Of a stretch of 5,347 bases of DNA, positions 1 through 5,318 are shown in pieces. Position numbers and translations under genes: made by a program. The notes beneath the pieces are model-generated. The model did no database searches, was not told the origin of the DNA, and was given only the letters and a program-made list of their open reading frames with translations. This DNA comes from Phycisphaerales bacterium (GTDB lineage: Bacteria; Planctomycetota; Phycisphaerae; Phycisphaerales; UBA1924): assembly GCA_016764015.1 (NCBI GenBank), contig JAESSR010000148.1, forward strand, positions 1 to 5,347, read 5' to 3'. Positions within the stretch are counted from its first letter, which is position 1. Each line of letters opens with the position of its first letter.

Positions 1-435
1 GAACAACTGCTTTATGGGCAAGGCCCATATCCTGATCTTGTGGGGACACCCGACGAGATCAGGGCGCGTTTGGCCGGGGCGGTGCCTTTGCTTCGCAATA
101 TCGAGCGTTGCCTGTGGGAGTTCTACCGCGGTGATGAGTTTATTGATACCTATTCCGGGCTCGTTTTTGAAGACATCCCGGCGTATGCACAGATCGAGAT
201 TATTCTGACCAACGGGCAGTACGCGTCGTGGATGTTTGAGATTGATTCAGTGCTCGGTAATGACCCGAGCACCGATGGCTCGGGCAATGCGGATGGTAGT
301 GTTGATGGGGAAGATGATGCGGACGACACCAATGGCGGAAATGGTCAGCCGGGCAATGATGATGGCGGGGGCAGACGCCCGGGTGGACAAATCAATCCCA
401 ACGCGACACGCGTGATTAACATCAGTGATTCATGA
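1..435 (+). CDS. GspJ-like minor pseudopilin, C-terminal part (5' end outside window)
   Basis: The reading frame is open from base 1 and ends at TGA 433-435, giving 144 visible residues. The N-terminal prepilin helix lies outside the window. Visible residues 29-80 look like the C-terminal beta-rich part of GspJ: a short run with LLRNIERCLWEFYRG, then a P-A-Y-A-Q-I-E-I-I-L strand and an N-G-Q-Y-A-S-W-M-F-E-I strand, similar to the family pattern 'p-a-V-x-v-x-l ... dG ... r-x-f-x-l'. From about residue 87 the chain becomes a low-complexity Asp/Gly/Asn tail (11 acidic residues in 88-121), then a short R-R-P-G-G-Q stretch. GspJ is a pseudopilin that sits with GspI and GspK at the pseudopilus tip. 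The direct overlap with a GspK-like gene supports the call. It could instead be another minor pseudopilin such as GspI or H; the acidic tail is not typical of either. A GTG at 40 is only an internal codon. Confidence 0.6.
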   Translation, partial: EQLLYGQGPYPDLVGTPDEIRARLAGAVPLLRNIERCLWEFYRGDEFIDTYSGLVFEDIPAYAQIEIILTNGQYASWMFEIDSVLGNDPSTDGSGNADGSVDGEDDADDTNGGNGQPGNDDGGGRRPGGQINPNATRVINISDS

Positions 436-1343
436 AGCAAGTACCGATCACATCCAAGAAGACGAAGAAGATGAGCAGCGGCTCAGGCGATCATCCAGGT
501 AAGGCTCGACGCGGCTTTGCTATCGCGATGGTGATTATGCTGATGGTGGTGGTGGGGCTTGGGATTGGGGTTGCGCTTTCGAGATTTAGTGCACAGACCA
601 AGACGGTCGCACGCCAGATTGAAAAGTATCAGGATCATCACCTTGGGCGTGGGCTCCAAGAAGCGATCGGGGCATGGCTCAAGCAGCAGAACGGGCGCAA
701 TGTGCTCGATGCGCTCGAGCCGAGCACCGGGCACGCGATGGATATTATTTTGGCTGACGGATCAGAGGTCTCGGTATTCCTGCGTGATGCCCAGGGCACC
801 GCGCTGAGTAATCTTTCTGGGTTGAGCGATCGTCAGATCGAAGAGGGCGGGGCCATTCTGCGGAATCTCTCACTCAATACCACCGAAACAGAGTTTCTGG
901 GTCTGACCCGACCGTTTGGGCCCCCCACGATTAGTGTGAGTGCCGCTTCGGACCGGACGCTCGATGCAGCGGCGAGGGTGGCAGCGGGCGAGTTTGCTGA
1001 GCGGTTTGTTTCTGAGCTTGAAACGCTCAGGATTCAATTAACAACCATCACCCGATCGGATCTCACCCGTGCAGCATCAGCCGCAGGGCTCAGCAGCGAG
1101 CAACGGGCAGCCGCCTTGCGAATATTCGCGGTTGATACCGAGCTCTGGGCGGTGATTGTGGAGGTGCGCGCCGGGACAGGTATGAGCAAGGGTCGGCTGA
1201 TCTCACGCTATGGCGGGATCACACGGATACGGATCAGTACAAGAAACCGAAGTTCGGGCAATCCGCTCGAGATTGGTGCGTTTATCACCTGGAAGGACAT
1301 TGGTGTTCATGACCGGGATGTGAATCTGGCGGATCTTTATTGA
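432..1343 (+). CDS. gspK: GspK-like type II secretion minor pseudopilin
   Basis: This 303-residue protein has a basic leader ending in R26-R27-G28, followed by a hydrophobic helix from F29 to about L49, which is a prepilin peptidase (GspO/PilD) site. Mature position 5 is Met, not Glu; loss of Glu5 is characteristic of GspK, which caps the pseudopilus. Further family-like marks are D119-A-Q-G with L125-S-N-L, matching the GspK 'DeaGkiNLN' region, and I167-S-V-S-A-A, in the place of the usual INVNTA. A helical stretch follows (about 175-225), then a C-terminal strand region with ELWAVIVEVRA. Length fits the family (about 300-330). The ATG at 432 overlaps the upstream stop (ATGA), suggesting translational coupling; no strong ribosome site is visible. 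An internal ATG at 471 would still leave a 15-residue leader and cannot be excluded. The cellular role would be at the pseudopilus tip in the periplasm. Confidence 0.78.
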   Translation: MKQVPITSKKTKKMSSGSGDHPGKARRGFAIAMVIMLMVVVGLGIGVALSRFSAQTKTVARQIEKYQDHHLGRGLQEAIGAWLKQQNGRNVLDALEPSTGHAMDIILADGSEVSVFLRDAQGTALSNLSGLSDRQIEEGGAILRNLSLNTTETEFLGLTRPFGPPTISVSAASDRTLDAAARVAAGEFAERFVSELETLRIQLTTITRSDLTRAASAAGLSSEQRAAALRIFAVDTELWAVIVEVRAGTGMSKGRLISRYGGITRIRISTRNRSSGNPLEIGAFITWKDIGVHDRDVNLADLY

Positions 1344-1367
1344 GTGCCAGATTGCGTGTCGGGATCA

Positions 1368-1450
1368 GATCAGGGCTAGTGTTTCATGGGTCGGGTTCAT
1401 TTGGCGATTTACAGGCTGCAAATGCCCGATTCTTGGCGGGAACCCTGATC
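1368..1450 (+). repeat. Inverted repeat GATCAGGG / CCCTGATC enclosing a small hairpin
   Basis: The arms at 1368-1375 and 1443-1450 are perfect 8-base complements, separated by 67 bases. Inside them, GGC-g-ATTT (1403-1410) can pair with AAAT-GCC (1420-1426), giving seven pairs with one bulged G and a nine-base loop. The arrangement would fold as an outer stem around an inner hairpin in RNA. The long spacing of the outer arms makes chance a real possibility, and no matching riboswitch class is recognised. Confidence 0.3.
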
Positions 1451-1469
1451 GGATTTGCATGCCAGAGCC

Positions 1470-1486
1470 GATATATTCGGTATATC
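1470..1486 (+). promoter_or_regulatory. AT-rich palindrome GATATA-ttcgg-TATATC, candidate operator or -10 region
   Basis: The six-base arms at 1470-1475 and 1481-1486 are perfect inverted repeats around a five-base centre, about 35 bases before the start at 1522. TATATT (1472-1477) and TATATC (1481-1486) resemble a -10 box. The only nearby -35-like word, TTGCAT (1455-1460), is 20 bases from the second and 11 from the first, neither a good spacing. It could be a repressor site, part of a promoter, or chance; the sequence alone does not decide. Confidence 0.25.
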
Positions 1487-1505
1487 ACTAATGAAGGACG
1501 ATTTT

Positions 1506-1510
1506 AAGGA
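1506..1510 (+). promoter_or_regulatory. Ribosome binding site AAGGA for the gspC-like gene
   Basis: AAGGA ends 11 bases before the ATG at 1522, slightly far but usable. It lies directly against another ATG at 1511, too close to serve that one. No alternative in-frame ATG, GTG or TTG exists between the upstream stop at 1492 and 1522, so this site supports the start at 1522. Confidence 0.4.
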
Positions 1511-1521
1511 ATGATCGAGCG

Positions 1522-2364
1522 ATGAGCAACACACTTACCAGAACCCAAGCCAAGAAATGGACCCTCGGTGCGCAGGTCGCGTCGGGTGTGTTTGTGCTTT
1601 TGGCGGTGATGCTTGGGCTGGGAGCATTGTCGATGCCCAAGCCTACACACGGCGATGGGATCAATGGTGCTGGCAATGGGCATACGCCATTGCCAGGTCT
1701 CGATTACACTCAGAACACGGCAAACTCAGATGGCTTGGCTCAATCGATCTCGTCGCAAACGATTGATACGATCGGGCTCGCCCAGCGGTTTGCACTCCTT
1801 GAGAATGCACCGATTATTCCAGACAATACAGTTGTAGAGCCAGATCCAATATCGGCTGAGAACACAGGTTCAAATGATAGCGGCGAGATCGCCAAGCGCG
1901 TTCGTTATATCGGGTTTATCAATGATCCAAATGCGCTCCATGCGTTTATCCGGATTGATGGCAAACAACGGATCGTTGCGATGGGTCAAATGGCCAAGGC
2001 TGGGAGTGATGACTTTGAAGACTTGACGGTCGAGAAGATCACCGCAGAGTATATTGTGATGAGCGATGGGCAGGATCGGGCGCAGATCAAAATGGCATCT
2101 CGCACCGGGCAGTCTGTCACGCTGATCGAAGGCGGCAGCGTAGATGTGGCGACCGAACGCAACAACAACGGGTCGATGCTCAGCGCGGAAGACGAAGCAA
2201 CCATCGCGGCGCTGCCATCGCGTCAACAGCCTCGGGCTCGGATCCGTCTTGAGCGTGAACGACGAGGGTTGCCCCCGGACAAGGTCAGGAATCGCAAGAC
2301 ACCGAAGCCTTTGGGCACAGCCCGTGCAGGATTTTCGAAGAACAGTCAGAATAGAAACGATTAA
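1522..2364 (+). CDS. GspC/PilP-like inner-membrane component of type II secretion
   Basis: The 280-residue product has a short basic N-terminus (K11-K12) and one membrane helix at about 14-36, placing the rest in the periplasm. A Gly/Asn/Pro-rich linker (about 40-125) precedes a small beta domain at 127-191: VRYIGFINDPN, then AFIRIDGKQRIVAMGQ, then LTVEKITAEYIVMSDG and AQIKM. This follows the pattern of the GspC HR and PilP domains (a 'G-x-i/v ... a-i-i ... g-q-x-x-x-x-v-G ... v-x-x-I-x-x-d-x-v-x-l' series), which contact the secretin N-terminal domains. There is no sign of a PDZ domain; instead the protein ends in a basic, probably disordered tail (234-280, 15 Lys/Arg against 4 acidic residues). 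Its position before gspL- and gspM-like genes fits the role of linking the inner-membrane platform to the secretin. Sequence similarity is structural rather than strong, so GspC against PilP is not resolved. Confidence 0.6.
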   Translation: MSNTLTRTQAKKWTLGAQVASGVFVLLAVMLGLGALSMPKPTHGDGINGAGNGHTPLPGLDYTQNTANSDGLAQSISSQTIDTIGLAQRFALLENAPIIPDNTVVEPDPISAENTGSNDSGEIAKRVRYIGFINDPNALHAFIRIDGKQRIVAMGQMAKAGSDDFEDLTVEKITAEYIVMSDGQDRAQIKMASRTGQSVTLIEGGSVDVATERNNNGSMLSAEDEATIAALPSRQQPRARIRLERERRGLPPDKVRNRKTPKPLGTARAGFSKNSQNRND

Positions 2365-2390
2365 CTCCAACTATGGTGATGAGCCAAGGC

Positions 2391-2394
2391 AGGA
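2391..2394 (+). promoter_or_regulatory. Ribosome binding site AGGA that fixes the TTG start of the gspL-like gene
   Basis: AGGA lies six bases before TTG 2401, an ideal spacing. Upstream in the same frame there is a stop at 2380 and no other start codon. The next in-frame candidate, GTG 2413, would be 18 bases from this site. TTG is therefore the best-supported start. Confidence 0.6.
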
Positions 2395-2400
2395 CCGCCA

Positions 2401-4008
2401 TTGAGTGAGCGTGTGTGTTATATCATAAGAGCGGATCGGGGCGGCACCCTGCGGGGGATGCGTCTGGTCAGCGGGCAGAGCGATGACTCTTGGCAGGCAG
2501 GGGCGATCGCTGACCCTGCGTTGATCCATGAATCGGTGAATCAAGGGGCTGCGTGGGTGCGTGATCGGCTTGATGCAATCGGTTCTGGGTCTGGCAGAGC
2601 AAGCTCTGGCAAGGGAAGATCGTTGGCGCTGTTGTGTCTCGATGCCGACGGGGCGGTGTGTTCTTGGGTCAAGCCTGAGGATGCTGATCCGGCGATGCTC
2701 GATGCGGCGATCACCGGAGCGATGAGCGAGATTGATGTTGATGCGCTCGAGCCAGAGCATCACTCGGGGATCGGCGACCGGTTCCCGCAGATGCCTATGG
2801 AGCTGAGCTTTGAGATGCTCGATGCGGACGAAACATCCACAGGCTCGCGGGCAGCGGTGATGGCAACACCCGATGTGGTTGGTCGGCTGCTCAAAGATCA
2901 GCTCGATGCGATCGGTGTTCGGGTCGAAAAGTTTACAACGATCTGGCATGCGATTGCCAATGTGTGGGATCCGGGTTCCGGGTTGCCGGCGCAGAGCGCT
3001 CAGCGGATTGTGTCTTCGGATGCGCCGATTGCAGCGGTGATTGCGGTTGATGCAGATGGTGGGCGGATGATCTGGACCTGGTCGCGTGCTGGTCGGCTGA
3101 TCGCAAGCGGGTCGGTTCGGATCACGATGGCGCACGGACAGCACGAAAACTTGGCGCTCATTCGGCGCGACGATATCGCTCGTATTTGTAGCGATTGGCT
3201 CGGATGGTCATCGCAGCTCGGCGTCGCTCCATCGCGGATTGTGTTTGTCGGCAACCCGGCGCGGGTTGAGTCATCGAGTACTGCTGATGATGCAGATTCG
3301 GATGCTCAGCCGCACACAGGGCTCGATGCTGGCGAGATTGGCAGCGCGATCAACAAGGCTTGGCCCGAGGCGACGATTGATTTTATTGAACATGACGACC
3401 CAATCGGCGAGACGCTCTCGAAGATTGCTTCGGGGCAGCGGGGCGATGGCTTGGTCTCGCTCGAAGCGCTGAGCAACCGTCCGGGCAGGGCACACCGATC
3501 GATGTACCGGTGGGCGGGGATGTCGCTCGTCGCGGTGGCATGTGTAATCGGGTTTATGGGGTATCAACTCTTTGTCCAAGCGAATGGAATCAAGAACGAA
3601 ACAAAGCAGATCAAAGCCCAGCGGATGGAATCGATCAATAGCTTTGATCCTGTTCTGGCGATCTCACGGTTCCCGGTGATGGATCTGGGAGCGAAGCTTT
3701 CACAGTTGCGAGGGAGCCAAGGGCCTTTAGAGGTTGCGCGTGCCAAGCCGATTATCGAAGAGCTCGAAACGCTTTCGTATGTGTTTGGAATACCCGGGAT
3801 CGAGATTACTTCCATTCGGCTTAACAGCGCGGTCGTCACTGTCGCCGTGATGGTCGATGACATCAGGCAGGCAGAGCAGATCGATCAGAGCTTGTCGAAG
3901 ATCAAGGGCTCGAACCTGCGATGGCGCACCATGACCCCAAAGAATGTGAAACAGCGAATCCAGGCAACCTTCAATGCTCGATGGGTAAATGAGGAGGATG
4001 ACTCATGA
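2401..4008 (+). CDS. gspL: GspL-like inner-membrane platform protein (actin-like domain, membrane helix, ferredoxin-like domain)
   Basis: The 535-residue product has the GspL order of parts. Residues 1 to about 350 look cytoplasmic: an opening strand (C-Y-I-I-R-A-D), a second strand region LALLCLDADGAVCSWV at 75-90, a strand pair at 211-240 (AAVIAVDADGGRMIWTWS ... GRLIASGSVR) and RIVFVGNPA at 279-287, consistent with the actin-like (PilM/GspL) fold that binds the ATPase GspE. One membrane helix spans about 372-391, flanked by R363, R366 and R370 on the cytoplasmic side. The periplasmic part (about 392-535) has a helical linker and a beta-alpha-beta-like end (IEITSIRLNSAVVTVAVMV, then a helix), typical of the GspL/PilN ferredoxin-like domain. 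It is longer than usual (about 400), partly through low-complexity inserts at about 60-73 and 290-305. It equals a PilM-PilN fusion in type IV pilus terms. It overlaps the next gene by four bases. Confidence 0.72.
   Translation: MSERVCYIIRADRGGTLRGMRLVSGQSDDSWQAGAIADPALIHESVNQGAAWVRDRLDAIGSGSGRASSGKGRSLALLCLDADGAVCSWVKPEDADPAMLDAAITGAMSEIDVDALEPEHHSGIGDRFPQMPMELSFEMLDADETSTGSRAAVMATPDVVGRLLKDQLDAIGVRVEKFTTIWHAIANVWDPGSGLPAQSAQRIVSSDAPIAAVIAVDADGGRMIWTWSRAGRLIASGSVRITMAHGQHENLALIRRDDIARICSDWLGWSSQLGVAPSRIVFVGNPARVESSSTADDADSDAQPHTGLDAGEIGSAINKAWPEATIDFIEHDDPIGETLSKIASGQRGDGLVSLEALSNRPGRAHRSMYRWAGMSLVAVACVIGFMGYQLFVQANGIKNETKQIKAQRMESINSFDPVLAISRFPVMDLGAKLSQLRGSQGPLEVARAKPIIEELETLSYVFGIPGIEITSIRLNSAVVTVAVMVDDIRQAEQIDQSLSKIKGSNLRWRTMTPKNVKQRIQATFNARWVNEEDDS
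3991..3998 (+). promoter_or_regulatory. Strong ribosome binding site GAGGAGGA for the gspM-like gene
   Basis: GAGGAGGA sits inside the end of the gspL-like gene, six bases before the ATG at 4005. It is the best Shine-Dalgarno match in the window. With the ATGA overlap, it points to coupled but strong initiation of the gspM-like gene, and it supports 4005 over the second ATG at 4011. Confidence 0.65.
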
Positions 4009-4598
4009 GTATGGTCAACACTTCTCAAGGTCGGCTCAGCGCGGACGATCGCTATGAGCTCGCAGCAATTGCGCAGAATCAAGAGCGGCTGAACTATCCC
4101 AGGCATCTGATCTTTGTCGGTTTGATGCTTGTTGGGCTCGCGTTGATCATTTTTATTGTTGGGTGGCGGATGCGCAGCTCAGCATTGAAAACCAACTCGC
4201 TCAAGACTGCTGAGCTTGCTTCGATCAATGAGCTTATTGATGAGCTCAATACGCTCGAAGCAACGCAGGCGAACGATCCGAATACGGATTTGTATCAGCC
4301 GATCCCTGATATTTTCTCTCGGCTTGAGCGATTTGCGACTCAGGCGAAGCTCGAAAATAAGCTCGTGCTGCCCAGCGGGCGACGGAACCAGAACCGATCA
4401 CGCCCGATCACGGGCAATGCCCGTCAGATGCTCTATCCATATACGATCCGGGATTCATCGCTCGAACACATGCTCGATTGGATCAAGATTTCGACCGAGC
4501 AGATCGCAGGGCTCGAGGTGACTGATCTGGAGATCAAGCCTGCGAAACAGAACTGGACGATGACCGTCACCCTTTCTCGATACGAACGGACACAATAA
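4005..4598 (+). CDS. GspM/PilO-like inner-membrane protein
   Basis: The 197-residue product has a 34-residue cytoplasmic N-terminus, one membrane helix at about 35-54, then a helical stretch rich in Leu, Glu and Lys (about 57-90, e.g. AELASINELIDELNTLEA) that looks like a coiled coil. The C-terminal half (about 105-197) shows a helix, strand, helix, strand, strand pattern: MLYPYTIRD, LEHMLDWIKISTEQI, LEVTDLEIKPA and WTMTVTLSRYE, like the ferredoxin-like domain of GspM and PilO. These proteins pair with GspL or PilN in the platform that controls pseudopilus assembly. The position right after a gspL-like gene with ATGA overlap is the standard L-M order and is the main support, because GspM and PilO diverge strongly in sequence. 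The start is fixed by a strong ribosome site at 3991-3998. Confidence 0.65.
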   Translation: MSMVNTSQGRLSADDRYELAAIAQNQERLNYPRHLIFVGLMLVGLALIIFIVGWRMRSSALKTNSLKTAELASINELIDELNTLEATQANDPNTDLYQPIPDIFSRLERFATQAKLENKLVLPSGRRNQNRSRPITGNARQMLYPYTIRDSSLEHMLDWIKISTEQIAGLEVTDLEIKPAKQNWTMTVTLSRYERTQ

Positions 4599-4599
4599 C

Positions 4600-5283
4600 A
4601 TGAACACGCCTGAGACCAGAATATCTTTCCGAAAGAACAGCTCGTTGAGCAGTACACATCGGCAGCCGATGGCGATCGCAGCGATCGCGGGGGTGCTCGT
4701 CATGAGTACAGGCTTTGGGCTTGTTGGATGTTCAAGCTCGGGCACACGCGATGGTTCGTCGTCTGAAGCAACCAACGAGATCAATCCCTCGATTGCGTTT
4801 GCCCGGCGTCAGCGAGCAGAGGCGCTTGAGCATTACCAGAAGGCATCGGCGCTGCATCTTGATGACAAGTTTGACGATGCGTTGAGCGAGTATCGGCTCG
4901 CACTCGAGCTCGATGACAAGCTCTATGCTGCGTGGAACAATATGGGGCAGTTGTTGATGGCAGAGGGCAACTATCACGACGCGGTGTCCGCGTTTCAGAT
5001 TGCTTCTGGGATCGAGACGACTGATCCCAGACCAGAGTACAACATCGGAATCGCGTACCAGAAAGTCGGGTGGGCGAATGATTCGTATACACACTTTAAG
5101 AATGCGATTGAGCGCGACCCAAACTATGTGCCTGCGCTCCGTGGGCTCATCCGTAGCGCCGAGATGCTCGGCATGGGTGATCCTCAGATTATGGATTATA
5201 TCCGCAACGCCCAGCTCCGCGAGACCGACGAGCAGTGGGTTGCGTATCTCTCGACGCAGTATTACCGTGTGTGCAGGCGTTGA
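4600..5283 (+). CDS. TPR-containing lipoprotein, possible pilotin or secretin-assembly factor
   Basis: The 227-residue product begins with a long signal sequence: basic residues at R7, R11, K12 and R21, a hydrophobic core at about 24-42 and a lipobox L41-V-G-C44, so it should be a lipid-anchored protein in the periplasm. A Ser/Gly linker precedes TPR units at about 75-108, 109-142 and 145-177, with the usual spaced residues (A-W-N-N-M-G-Q-L-L-x-x-x-G-N-Y-x-x-A-V-x-x-F-x-x-A; Y-N-I-G-I-A-Y-Q-K-V-G). A partial fourth helix pair follows to about 215. TPR lipoproteins PilF/PilW serve as pilotins for type IV pilus secretins, and the spot right after the gspM-like gene (one-base gap) suggests a similar role; this is inference. 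The start at 4600 keeps the basic n-region; M24 (4669) would lose it. The ribosome site is weak (CGGA, 4587-4590). The last four residues (V-C-R-R) follow a GTGTGTG run and may not be the original end. Confidence 0.75.
   Translation: MNTPETRISFRKNSSLSSTHRQPMAIAAIAGVLVMSTGFGLVGCSSSGTRDGSSSEATNEINPSIAFARRQRAEALEHYQKASALHLDDKFDDALSEYRLALELDDKLYAAWNNMGQLLMAEGNYHDAVSAFQIASGIETTDPRPEYNIGIAYQKVGWANDSYTHFKNAIERDPNYVPALRGLIRSAEMLGMGDPQIMDYIRNAQLRETDEQWVAYLSTQYYRVCRR
4672..4688 (+). repeat. Two adjacent GCGATCGC octamers
   Basis: GCGATCGC occurs at 4672-4679 and again at 4681-4688, one base apart, in the signal-sequence region of the TPR lipoprotein; a third copy is at 2503-2510. The sequence equals the HIP1 palindrome known from cyanobacterial genomes. 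Here it encodes part of A-I-A-A-I-A, so codon use may explain the doublet. Confidence 0.5.
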
Positions 5284-5318
5284 TCGAGAACTGAGTTGGC
5301 TGAGCGTATGTTGGTGCC

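Larger units (their letters stand above)
1344..1521 (+). other. Intergenic region between gspK-like and gspC-like genes
   Basis: This 178-base gap is by far the largest between genes in the window; all others are overlaps or at most 36 bases. It holds an 8-base inverted repeat (1368-1375 with 1443-1450), a bulged inner hairpin (1403-1426), an AT-rich palindrome (1470-1486) and short overlapping reading frames just before the next gene. No run of T residues follows any hairpin, so I see no classical Rho-independent terminator. The gap probably divides the cluster into two expression blocks and may hold a promoter for the downstream block, but no convincing -35/-10 pair stands out. Confidence 0.6.

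Noticed and set aside
1870..2370. 166-codon frame on the - strand
   Set aside because: It lies opposite the gspC-like gene, whose + strand product has a clear membrane helix and beta domain; no ribosome site or domain pattern supports the - strand frame.
2641..2920. Repeated CTCGATGCG-like words suggesting a DNA repeat
   Set aside because: They fall in one frame and encode Leu-Asp-Ala steps; strong codon preference explains them, and spacing is irregular, so no CRISPR or repeat array is supported.
2371..3144. Long open frame of 257 codons on the - strand
   Set aside because: It lies wholly opposite the gspL-like gene; its product is rich in Arg, His, Pro and Ile with no domain-like pattern, as expected for the shadow of a codon-biased gene.
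4455..5094. Two or three - strand frames opposite the gspM-like and lipoprotein genes
   Set aside because: They are shadows with no recognisable motif, while the + strand genes have a coiled coil, lipobox and TPR units.
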